A stretch of DNA of 9,334 bases from assembly GCA_028274825.1 (NCBI GenBank), contig JAQCMZ010000302.1, positions 1-9,334 on the forward strand, written 5' to 3'. The notes below the pieces were generated by a model. The model did not search any database. It saw nothing but the letters and a program-made list of their open reading frames with translations, and had not been told where the DNA came from. Origin of the DNA: Haloferacaceae archaeon (GTDB taxonomy: Archaea > Halobacteriota > Halobacteria > Halobacteriales > Haloferacaceae). Both the position numbers and the translations under genes were made by a program. This document shows, piece after piece, positions 1-5,405 of this stretch (the stretch's first letter is position 1; every line of letters begins with the position of its first letter).

Positions 1-206
1 AGTGATAGTCGGACTAATTCGGGGCCTTCGACAGCGATATAGACTGTTCCAGCGATTACAAGGGCAACCCCTAGCGCAGCGAGGAGTGAAGTGAACCCGA
101 ATGAATCACGGAATGTGAGGCCGACAATAGCAAACAAGAGACCAATAAGGACAATACTTGATTCGGGGAGTGTGGGTGTACTGCTGTTCTTTTGGAGGGG
201 ATCCAT
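1..206 (-). CDS. Small membrane protein, partial (runs off left edge)
   Basis: An open frame begins at an ATG whose first base is 206 and runs 68 codons to the window edge with no stop. It starts MDPLQKNSSTPTLPES. Two hydrophobic stretches follow, at about residues 17-32 (IVLIGLLFAIVGLTF) and 41-59 (LLAALGVALVIAGTVYIAV), separated by a short polar loop (RDSFGFTS). The piece therefore looks like the N-terminal hairpin of a membrane protein. The start is supported by a TATA-like box centred about 26 bases upstream, which fits a leaderless haloarchaeal transcript. I do not recognise the family and the C-terminus is missing, so no function is assigned. It lies on the same strand as the FKBP gene, 190 bases beyond its stop, and has its own promoter signal, so it is probably a separate transcription unit. 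Confidence 0.6.
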   Translation of the reverse strand, partial: MDPLQKNSSTPTLPESSIVLIGLLFAIVGLTFRDSFGFTSLLAALGVALVIAGTVYIAVEGPELVRLS

Positions 207-227
207 GAAGATATCTCCAGCCGGGAG

Positions 228-236
228 CTATTTAAG
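228..236 (-). promoter_or_regulatory. TATA-like box for the left-edge membrane protein gene
   Basis: On the minus strand this reads CTTAAATAG, centred about 26 bases before the ATG at 206. That is the spacing expected for a TBP site of a leaderless archaeal transcript. The rest of the 207-396 gap shows no gene and no obvious repeat. Confidence 0.45.
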
Positions 237-396
237 TGTCTGCCGTTCAGCTCGTGCACCTATTCTGACGGGAGATGCACTGAAGACCCGAGTGAGATAT
301 CCTGTGGGAATAATTCTATGACATGATCTCTCGTCGTCGAACAGGTGTTCTGAGAAGCTCTCTATGTCGGAAGGAAGTCAACATCGACAGCAACCG

Positions 397-867
397 TCAG
401 TTGACGTTTATAACTTCGATGTCGAACTGGAGCGTTTCGCCAGCGAGTTGGGGATTGAAGTCAATGCGGACGATGTCCTCTTCAACGGTTAGTATTTCGG
501 CAAGTTCTCCCTCTTTGGTTTCGACGTATGCGCCTTCCTCTGGCGTTTGGCCGCCAAGCATCTCACTGAGTTCACCGAGATCGAATTCTCGGACACGCTC
601 TTCACTCCATTCACCGTAGGCTTTCTCTGGTGGGATTTTGACAGTGGGTGTACTGCTCTGTTCCATTCCAATCAGTGCGTCTTCGAGTCCTTCGATAACC
701 TGTCCTGCGCCAACTTCGATAGTCAGCGGCGTATATTCCCGGTCAGGTTGCGTCTCGGCCAAGCCTGCTTCTTCAGCGACTGACTCGCGTGATGTATCGA
801 AGACAGCCCCGTCGTCCAATCGACCGGTATACTCTACGGTTACAGAATCGCCAGTTGCAATCGTCAT
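397..867 (-). CDS. FKBP-type peptidyl-prolyl cis-trans isomerase (SlyD-like)
   Basis: This 156-residue protein matches archaeal FKBP/SlyD-type prolyl isomerases, which catalyse cis-trans isomerisation of proline peptide bonds and act as folding helpers. There is no signal peptide, so it should be cytoplasmic. The FKBP fold is split around an insert. The N-terminal part includes VEYTGRLDDGAVFDTS (11-26), VGAGQVIEGLEDALIGMEQ (52-70) and PPEKAYG (79-85). An acidic insert-in-flap chaperone domain covers about 90-135. The closing strand motif is DFNPQLAGETLQFDIEV (136-152). It lacks the metal-binding His-rich tail of E. coli SlyD, and it is shorter than archaeal versions that carry extra C-terminal domains. 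Its many Asp and Glu residues fit a haloarchaeon. The start at 867 is the first Met of the fold and has a TATA-like box about 26 bases upstream. Family assignment is firm; the client proteins are unknown. Confidence 0.95.
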   Translation of the reverse strand: MTIATGDSVTVEYTGRLDDGAVFDTSRESVAEEAGLAETQPDREYTPLTIEVGAGQVIEGLEDALIGMEQSSTPTVKIPPEKAYGEWSEERVREFDLGELSEMLGGQTPEEGAYVETKEGELAEILTVEEDIVRIDFNPQLAGETLQFDIEVINVN

Positions 868-888
868 GGATATCTAAGTGTAGTCCCA

Positions 889-896
889 CAAATAAG
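889..896 (-). promoter_or_regulatory. TATA-like box for the FKBP gene
   Basis: The minus strand reads CTTATTTG, centred about 25-26 bases before the ATG at 867. This fits a leaderless or nearly leaderless transcript. Confidence 0.5.
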
Positions 897-909
897 CCGT
901 TCCATCAGT

Positions 910-923
910 ACGCTCTTGAGCGT
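910..923. promoter_or_regulatory. Inverted repeat upstream of the FKBP TATA box (possible operator)
   Basis: The sequence ACGCTCTTGAGCGT has two perfect 6-base arms around a 2-base centre. It sits 13 bases upstream of the TATA-like box of the FKBP gene, where an archaeal activator, or a repressor blocking TFB, would bind. No regulator gene is adjacent. Confidence 0.3.
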
Positions 924-1071
924 TGTTCAGGATAGACTCTCTCTGTGATAACGCTCGGCAACCTCATGTGGGTGGTATATCTCCAGTCAAACGAAGATAC
1001 CCTCGTGAAAAATACGGCGTAGTCCGTTGATTTTGCCAGGAACTCGTCTACTAATAGTTTACAGATATAGA

Positions 1072-1186
1072 ACGCCGTTTCACCGAAAATCCCTGTTCAG
1101 TTGTGTGGCCACGATACCGGAGAACTGCTAGTAGTTCATCATAAGCGATCCTGCCGATGCTTATGACCCTCTATCAGAAACGGCGT
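1072..1186. repeat. 10-base perfect inverted repeat enclosing a second hairpin
   Basis: ACGCCGTTTC (1072-1081) is perfectly complementary to GAAACGGCGT (1177-1186), with 95 bases between. The enclosed stretch contains a perfect 8-base hairpin, TCATAAGC (1139-1146) with GCTTATGA (1159-1166), around a 12-base loop. A further ACGGCGT at 1014-1020 can compete for pairing with the 1072-1078 arm. The arrangement would give a closed multi-arm RNA structure on either strand. A rough count suggests one such 10-base match in a 400-base region would arise by chance less than one time in ten. Confidence 0.4.
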
Positions 1187-1201
1187 GCGAAATATAGTGG
1201 A

Positions 1202-1242
1202 AGGGGGTAACACGCAGATCTGTAATCTGAAGACTACCCCCT
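1202..1242. other. Nested symmetric hairpin downstream of the YbjQ gene
   Basis: An outer perfect 8-base stem, AGGGGGTA (1202-1209) with TACCCCCT (1235-1242), surrounds two 5-base unpaired strands (1210-1214 and 1230-1234). Inside is an inner 5-base stem, CAGAT (1215-1219) with ATCTG (1225-1229), and a 5-base loop. The element starts 42 bases beyond the stop of the minus-strand YbjQ gene. It could shape or protect that mRNA's 3' end. It lacks the oligo-T tract usual for archaeal termination, so I do not call it a terminator. Confidence 0.45.
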
Positions 1243-1284
1243 AAAGAGTGCCGTGCGAGAGATAGAAGACAGAGGGTGTATAGA

Positions 1285-1641
1285 CTATTCGAGTCGAACG
1301 GCAGTCCCGTAAGCGATTACTTCGGATGCACCCTTGGTGATTTCGGACGTTTCCATCCGGACGTTGACAACAGCATCGCCGCCCATCTCGACTGCGTCGG
1401 CTTCCATGCGCGCAATCGCCTCGTCGCGGGCCTGTGACAGCAGCGTCGAGTACGCTTTAAGTTCACCACCAGCAAGGTTCCTGATCCCTTGGGTGATATC
1501 TCGCCCTACGTTCCGTGCTTTGACCGTATTACCGCGGGCGATTCCGAGCACTTCCACGATTTCGTAGCCGGGGACTGTCTCGGTCGTGACAGTCGCAACA
1601 AGCGACGGCTGAGCGTCGAGAGATTGTGTCTGTGTAGACAT
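1285..1641 (-). CDS. YbjQ/UPF0145 (DUF74) family protein
   Basis: This is a 118-residue member of the YbjQ (UPF0145, 'heavy-metal-binding domain') family, whose solved members are small homo-oligomeric cytoplasmic proteins of unclear physiological role. The domain fills nearly the whole chain. Features include ARNVGRDITQGIRNLAGGE (the RN-GRD and RNLxGGE block, about 42-60), LLSQARDEAIARMEADA, the GGDAVVNVRMETSEI segment and the C-terminal GASEVIAYGTAV. Length is normal for the family plus a short N-terminal extension (STQTQSLDAQPS). An in-frame ATG at 1749 exists, but the extra 36 residues are unlike the family and would run through the promoter-like element at 1661-1672. I therefore start at 1641. 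The gene follows the hydrolase (117-base gap) but appears to have its own promoter. The family call is firm; metal binding here is not shown. Confidence 0.93.
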   Translation of the reverse strand: MSTQTQSLDAQPSLVATVTTETVPGYEIVEVLGIARGNTVKARNVGRDITQGIRNLAGGELKAYSTLLSQARDEAIARMEADAVEMGGDAVVNVRMETSEITKGASEVIAYGTAVRLE

Positions 1642-1660
1642 TTCATATACAACTACGTCG

Positions 1661-1672
1661 TATGAGATGATA
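1661..1672 (-). promoter_or_regulatory. Promoter element of the YbjQ gene, identical to that of the 2918 operon
   Basis: The minus strand reads TATCATCTCATA, ending 19 bases before the ATG at 1641. This places its TATCAT half at about -31 to -26, where a TATA box of a leaderless transcript should be. The same 12 bases occur in the promoter of the plus-strand operon. Both copies are followed by TGTAT-N-T ending 3 bases before the ATG. Confidence 0.45.
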
Positions 1673-1758
1673 GCTCTAGCAGTGACCGCTGTGAGCACCC
1701 GGCAGTTCGGTGAACACTCACGGTCCAGAGAGATGGGGTCCTGTGTCACAGGGGTGGG

Positions 1759-2715
1759 TCAACCGGAATCGACGTGGTCGGCAAGAAACGCCCGGATCTG
1801 TTCTGTCGCGTATTTCTGCGCGTGTGGGGAGAGGAAATGGCGCTCGTCTGAGAGCGTGGTGCACTCAACGAGCGATGGAAGGTATTCCTTCGCTCGCTCG
1901 CAGGTGCGGTGACCAGGAAAGAACGGGTCGTCTTCACCGGTGATGACCAACATCGGTGCTCGGCATCCAGACAGTGCCTCCGCAGACTCAGGACCGGGGA
2001 ATTCTGCCGCCAGATCGCCTGTCCGGAGCGCCATCCCGATCGTCTCGACGATAACCCCATCGATAGCCGAGACAGGCTGCGTGAACATCGGAGCGAGCGC
2101 ACGCGTGAGCAACTCGCGGCGCGGCAGGAATCGGTAAAGCAGTGCGGGAATAATGATCCGTGCGAGATCCACCGAGAGTGGAGTCCCGAAGCCCGCCGGG
2201 ACGATCAGGGCCGCCGCCACAATCCGATCGGAGGCGTACTCGGCACCCTCCAGAAGCACTCCCGCACCGTGTGAAACGCCAACCATCGGTGCCTGGTCGA
2301 TCCCGAAACCATTGAGGACATCGACGACCCAAGGGCCATACTCGTGAGGTGTTTCTGACGAGCTCTTGCCGGGTTCACCGGGGGTATCCGGCGCAATGAG
2401 ATAGAAGTCCTCAGCCAGTTCCTGAACCCACGCCAGGGTCACCGGAGTCGTGACGTTGCCACCCTGAAAGACGACGATGGGTGGTGCTGTCGGATCGCCT
2501 GCTGTCAGGACGTGTGTCTCACCGTCACGAGTCTCGACCCATTCGTCAGTGACGGGTACGGTCAGGAGTGATGTGATGGCGGAGTCATACAGGTCAGCAT
2601 ACTGCCTTTGGATAGCAGGAGAACTGTTATTTGTTTCGAGATTCTGATCACCAAGAGTCACGTGTGGAGTTGTCAGGCCACTACCATCGTGTTCGAAGGG
2701 AGATCTGAGTTTCAT
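1759..2715 (-). CDS. Alpha/beta hydrolase fold protein
   Basis: This 318-residue protein has the signs of an active alpha/beta hydrolase. The oxyanion-hole region is VVFQGGN (81-87). The nucleophile elbow is GVSHG (146-150) with catalytic Ser148. An acidic residue lies in VITGEDDPFFPGH (Asp262 or Asp263), and His293 lies in DERHFLSPH. A more variable cap, about 175-235, follows the core strands. An N-terminal segment of about 45 residues precedes the fold. No signal peptide or membrane anchor is seen, so it is probably cytoplasmic. The substrate cannot be read from the sequence; esterase, lipase-like or haloperoxidase-like activity are all possible. It is transcribed divergently from the membrane operon at 2918. 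Its start at 2715 has a TATA-like box about 27 bases upstream and a palindrome between box and start. YbjQ lies downstream on the same strand. Confidence 0.92.
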   Translation of the reverse strand: MKLRSPFEHDGSGLTTPHVTLGDQNLETNNSSPAIQRQYADLYDSAITSLLTVPVTDEWVETRDGETHVLTAGDPTAPPIVVFQGGNVTTPVTLAWVQELAEDFYLIAPDTPGEPGKSSSETPHEYGPWVVDVLNGFGIDQAPMVGVSHGAGVLLEGAEYASDRIVAAALIVPAGFGTPLSVDLARIIIPALLYRFLPRRELLTRALAPMFTQPVSAIDGVIVETIGMALRTGDLAAEFPGPESAEALSGCRAPMLVITGEDDPFFPGHRTCERAKEYLPSLVECTTLSDERHFLSPHAQKYATEQIRAFLADHVDSG

Positions 2716-2720
2716 GAAAC

Positions 2721-2732
2721 GACAACGTTGTC
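2721..2732. promoter_or_regulatory. 12-base perfect palindrome between TATA box and start of the hydrolase gene
   Basis: GACAACGTTGTC is a perfect palindrome lying 6 to 17 bases upstream of the hydrolase start at 2715 and just downstream of its TATA-like box. It would overlap or abut the transcription start, a classic position for a dimeric repressor. No regulator is encoded next to it. Confidence 0.4.
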
Positions 2733-2738
2733 AGTGAA

Positions 2739-2746
2739 CATATAGT
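2739..2746 (-). promoter_or_regulatory. TATA-like box for the hydrolase gene
   Basis: The minus strand reads ACTATATG, centred about 27-28 bases before the ATG at 2715. This fits a leaderless haloarchaeal promoter. Confidence 0.5.
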
Positions 2747-2888
2747 TGCGTTCTGGACATCGGACAGGAGGACTCACATCCAATCAATACTATCTTTCAG
2801 GATGTTGCTCTATATTCGTCGGTTTAACGTATTTCGCACACAGAGGCCTCAATACCCTCGTCTGTGATAGCACGGGTCAATACTAGTT

Positions 2889-2900
2889 TATCATCTCATA
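2889..2900 (+). promoter_or_regulatory. Promoter element of the membrane operon
   Basis: TATCATCTCATA, preceded by TT, spans about -29 to -18 relative to the ATG at 2918, so its 5' half is placed like a TATA box for a leaderless mRNA. The 12-mer is identical to that before the YbjQ gene. It overlaps the alternative ATG at 2900, which argues for 2918 as the true start. Confidence 0.5.
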
Positions 2901-2917
2901 TGGCGTCTGTATTTATA

Positions 2918-3631
2918 ATGTCTTTAGTAACGATAGACGAAGAAACAGTCGAACAGCATGGTGGTGGGCAAGCAAAGCCCCTGAGCAGAACGCTTGACTG
3001 GTCCATCTCGCTGTTCCTTGTCCTCTCGGGAAGTGTCTTTGTGGCTGGTGGATTTCTCATCTCCGGATTCGCGGACCTAAATCGGATCACTTCATGGGTG
3101 GCCACAGGGCGGATCACCTCTTCCGATATGAGCGATCCCGAACTGATCAACGCCGTGTATGCGTTCATTTGGGGGGGCGGCATCGGTGTCGCGGTCACGG
3201 GCGCGTTGCTGGTCGCGGCAGGTGTCGCGTTCTTCGCGCTCCAGACCCGGGCGCGCCGCCGGTACGACGCAACCGGAATCGCGTCGCCGAGCGTCATCGG
3301 GAATGCTATCGTCGGTGCGATGGTCACCATCGTCGCGTCGTTCGTGCCGTTCTCACCCGTCCTCGGTGGCGCAGTCTCTGGCTCCCTCCAGCGTGGATCG
3401 GACGGTAGTCCCGTTCGAGTCGGTGGAATCGCCGGCCTCTTCGCTACGCTGCCGGTCGTCACCGTGTTCGTGGCGATCACCTGGAGCCTCTTGGGAAGTG
3501 CTACGGGACTGACGACGATCGTCGTTGCCTCACTGGTAATCTCGTTGGTCGTCTCCGTGGCCTACATGATCGGTCTGAGCGCACTCGGTGGCTACCTCGG
3601 TGTCGAACTGACCGAATCGAGGAGCCAGTAG
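2918..3631 (+). CDS. Multi-pass membrane protein, DUF5518-like
   Basis: Starting at ATG 2918 the protein has 237 residues and begins MSLVTIDEETVEQ. A polar, acidic N-terminus of about 25 residues leads to hydrophobic segments at about 27-50, 78-109, 127-156, 167-192 and 198-228. The middle region is rich in glycine and serine: IVGAMVTIVASFVPFSPVLGG (from about 131) followed by GSLQRGSDGSPVRVGGIAGL. This resembles the glycine-rich repeat of haloarchaeal DUF5518-type membrane proteins. That resemblance is from memory and moderate. No catalytic motif is visible. It is the first gene of the operon, separated from the next by only 2 bases, so it is probably a structural or accessory membrane part of the same module. 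In-frame starts at 2864 (GTG) and 2900 (ATG) are possible but would overlap the promoter element. Confidence 0.8.
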   Translation: MSLVTIDEETVEQHGGGQAKPLSRTLDWSISLFLVLSGSVFVAGGFLISGFADLNRITSWVATGRITSSDMSDPELINAVYAFIWGGGIGVAVTGALLVAAGVAFFALQTRARRRYDATGIASPSVIGNAIVGAMVTIVASFVPFSPVLGGAVSGSLQRGSDGSPVRVGGIAGLFATLPVVTVFVAITWSLLGSATGLTTIVVASLVISLVVSVAYMIGLSALGGYLGVELTESRSQ

Positions 3632-3633
3632 TA

Positions 3634-4434
3634 ATGGTTACCTCAGTCATCGAACGTCGTCCAGTCAGTTTCGCGCTCGGAACCCTCGGTTTCATCATCG
3701 CGCTTACGGTCGTCAGCCAGCTTGTACTCGAAGCGTTGTTTCCGAATCTCACGGATAACGGCGTCAGTCTCATCATCAACTGGCTCTACGTCGGCCTCAG
3801 TATCGCCCTCGTTGCCTGGCTCGGGTGGTGGCAGAAGATTCGTCTTACCGCACCCGTTAAGCGCGGTGCGCTCGTCTATTTGATTCCGTTTGCCGCATTT
3901 GCGCTCTTCCCGCTCGCATTCGGGCCTTCTATCCCCGAGATATCCCTGGTCGAAGGCACGACGCTACCAGATTGGGCCACGCTCCTGGCCATCGTGTTCG
4001 GCTCCGCTCTCGGTGCAGCCGTTGCTGAAGAACTGCTCTATCGCGGTGTGTTGCTCCGCGCGCTCGAACCCCGCGGCCGAGTGTTCGCCGCGCTCCTGAC
4101 GGCCGCGCTGTTTGTGTTGACGCACTTCTCCCGGGTCATTCTCGGGGCTTCGATAGAAGAATGGATTCTCGGTGTCTTCCTGCAGTTACCCTTGGCGATT
4201 GCCCTCGCGGCAGTTGCGTTCCGACTCGACAGTCTCTGGCCGCTCATCGCCTGGCACTTCGCCGCCGACATCACGCTACCCTTGGTTGCGACGGCGTCAA
4301 CGACGTTCGTACTCGTCTACCTCGGACTGTCAGTCGTCATCGGCATCATGGGCCTGTGGCTCCTCTGGCAGGACCGACGCGCAGCTCGGAAGGCCGAGCA
4401 ACCCCCTACTCCACATCCGGAGGTGCCCGAATGA
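3634..4434 (+). CDS. CPBP family intramembrane metalloprotease (first copy)
   Basis: This 266-residue multi-pass protein carries the motifs of the CPBP (CAAX protease and bacteriocin-processing, Abi) family. EELLYR at 132-137 is the EExxxR motif, FVLTH at 160-164 is FxxxH, and HFAAD at 208-212 is the third His motif with Asp in place of the common Asn. Together these form the expected metal site inside the membrane, so the enzyme looks active. Hydrophobic segments lie at about 12-35, 48-66, 80-97, 114-131, 150-170, 178-197 and 222-246. The C-terminus is a short cytoplasm-like basic tail. Family members cleave prenylated or leader peptides, or give immunity to bacteriocins; the substrate here is unknown. 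A GAGGAG at 3619-3624 precedes the start. Its stop overlaps the ATPase start by ATGA, and the ATPase ribosome-binding site is encoded in its last codons. Confidence 0.92.
   Translation: MVTSVIERRPVSFALGTLGFIIALTVVSQLVLEALFPNLTDNGVSLIINWLYVGLSIALVAWLGWWQKIRLTAPVKRGALVYLIPFAAFALFPLAFGPSIPEISLVEGTTLPDWATLLAIVFGSALGAAVAEELLYRGVLLRALEPRGRVFAALLTAALFVLTHFSRVILGASIEEWILGVFLQLPLAIALAAVAFRLDSLWPLIAWHFAADITLPLVATASTTFVLVYLGLSVVIGIMGLWLLWQDRRAARKAEQPPTPHPEVPE
4419..4425 (+). promoter_or_regulatory. Strong Shine-Dalgarno site for the ABC ATPase gene
   Basis: GGAGGTG lies 5 bases before the ATG at 4431, inside the last codons of the upstream protease gene. It identifies 4431 as the start of the ATPase gene rather than the much longer open frame beginning at 4161. 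Confidence 0.75.
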
Positions 4435-5405
4435 CTGCGATCGAACTCACGGATCTCAGCAAAGACTTCGGCAGTGTCCGAGCACTCAATGGCGTCAATC
4501 TGACCGTCGAAACGGGCGAAATCTTCGGCTTCCTTGGACCAAACGGAGCCGGGAAATCCACGACCATCGACATCCTCCTCGATTTCGTCCGGCCCACCGC
4601 GGGCAGTGCAACCGTCTTGGGCTACGATACACAGCGGGACTCGCTCACCGTGCGACAACACGTCGGCGTACTCCCTGATGCCTACCACCTCTACGACCGA
4701 CTGACGGCGCGCCAGCACATGGCGTACGCCATCGCCTCCAAGGACAGTGATGACGATCCGCTCGAACTGCTCGAACGCGTCGGTATTGCCGACGCCGCCG
4801 ACAGAAAAGCCGGGACGTTCTCCAAGGGGATGAAACAGCGCCTCGTGCTCGCAATGGCTCTGGTGGGCCAACCGGATGTTCTTATCCTCGACGAACCCTC
4901 TACCGGTCTCGACCCGAACGGGGCCCGCGAGATGCGCGAGATCATTCGCGCGGAACGCGACCGGGGGGCGACGGTGTTCTTCTCGTCGCACATCCTCGAA
5001 CAGGTCGAGGCAGTCTGCGACCGCGTCGGCATTCTCCGAGACGGCGAACTCGTCGCTGTCGATACGATCGACGCCCTCAGAAGTGCAGTCGGGGACGAGG
5101 TTCAACTCGTTCTCACGGTGGACACTGTCACCGACGAGATACTCAGCGCGATTGCCGCTATGCCTGGCGTCTCGAATACCGAAACTGATGACGCGCACGT
5201 CTTGAGGGTTACCTGCGAATCGGATGCGAAGGCTCCCGTTCTGAACACCGTCGAGGCTGCCGGCGGGCATGTCTCCGACTTTGCGATCGAGGAAACGTCA
5301 CTCGAAGAATTGTTCGCAGCGTTCACCCAAACCACGTCAGACGATGACCACGAGGGTGATGATGACTCAGCCACAACTACCGAAGTCACGGAGGTGTCGG
5401 GATGA
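4431..5405 (+). CDS. ABC transporter ATP-binding protein
   Basis: This 324-residue protein is the nucleotide-binding subunit of an ABC-2-type exporter (CcmA/NatA-like group) and drives the permease encoded next. It has Walker A GPNGAGKS (36-43, Lys42), signature FSKGMKQR (130-137), Walker B VLILDE with catalytic Glu155 (150-155), D-loop TGLD (158-161) and switch His187 in SSHILE. The Q-loop position in GVLPDAYHLY carries Asp83 rather than Gln. Residues from about 220 form a C-terminal extension common in this group, ending in a very acidic low-complexity tail (SDDDHEGDDD and beyond) typical of halophile surfaces. The start at 4431 is set by the GGAGGTG site, the ATGA overlap and alignment to the fold. 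The downstream junction is again ATGA. Function as an exporter ATPase is firm; the substrate is unknown. Confidence 0.95.
   Translation: MTAIELTDLSKDFGSVRALNGVNLTVETGEIFGFLGPNGAGKSTTIDILLDFVRPTAGSATVLGYDTQRDSLTVRQHVGVLPDAYHLYDRLTARQHMAYAIASKDSDDDPLELLERVGIADAADRKAGTFSKGMKQRLVLAMALVGQPDVLILDEPSTGLDPNGAREMREIIRAERDRGATVFFSSHILEQVEAVCDRVGILRDGELVAVDTIDALRSAVGDEVQLVLTVDTVTDEILSAIAAMPGVSNTETDDAHVLRVTCESDAKAPVLNTVEAAGGHVSDFAIEETSLEELFAAFTQTTSDDDHEGDDDSATTTEVTEVSG
5390..5396 (+). promoter_or_regulatory. Strong Shine-Dalgarno site for the ABC permease gene
   Basis: GGAGGTG again lies exactly 5 bases before the ATG, here at 5402, within the last codons of the ATPase gene. Matching sites before ATPase and permease suggest both are set for high, perhaps balanced, internal initiation. 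Confidence 0.7.

Larger units (their letters stand above)
868..1284. other. 417-base gap without a gene, rich in inverted repeats
   Basis: This stretch lies between the YbjQ stop and the FKBP start, both on the minus strand. I find no convincing coding frame: stops are frequent in all frames and no family is recognisable. It holds the FKBP promoter at its left end. Its right two thirds contain several perfect inverted repeats, listed separately: 1072-1081 with 1177-1186, 1139-1146 with 1159-1166, and 1202-1209 with 1235-1242. Smaller ones are GAACT/AGTTC (1122-1126, 1133-1137) and an 8-base GTGGCCAC palindrome near 1106-1113. The density suggests a structured RNA, an mRNA 3' element or a decayed mobile repeat. 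The sequence alone does not settle which. Confidence 0.5.

Noticed and set aside
1642..1749. 36-residue N-terminal extension of the YbjQ protein
   Set aside because: The residues are not family-like and the stretch contains the promoter-like 12-mer.
2784..2885. TCAATACTA repeated in the divergent promoter region (2784-2792 and 2877-2885)
   Set aside because: A 9-base match at unrelated positions is within chance for this length and has no matching partner elsewhere in the promoters.
2864..2917. Earlier starts (GTG 2864, ATG 2900) for the first operon gene
   Set aside because: They would place the promoter element shared with the YbjQ gene inside the coding region. 2918 has that element at the leaderless spacing.
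2896..3480. Minus-strand open frame opposite the DUF5518-like gene
   Set aside because: Its composition is rich in Thr, Pro and Ala with no domain, and it lies antisense to a clear membrane protein. It is a shadow frame.
4161..4430. Upstream extension of the ATPase frame by 90 codons
   Set aside because: It overlaps the first protease gene out of frame, its residues are unlike any ABC N-terminus, and the GGAGGTG site and ATGA overlap mark 4431 as the start.
4317..5270. Long minus-strand open frame (317 codons) opposite the ABC ATPase gene
   Set aside because: It is antisense to a gene with complete ABC motifs, has no recognisable domain, and is the usual mirror frame of GC-rich coding DNA.
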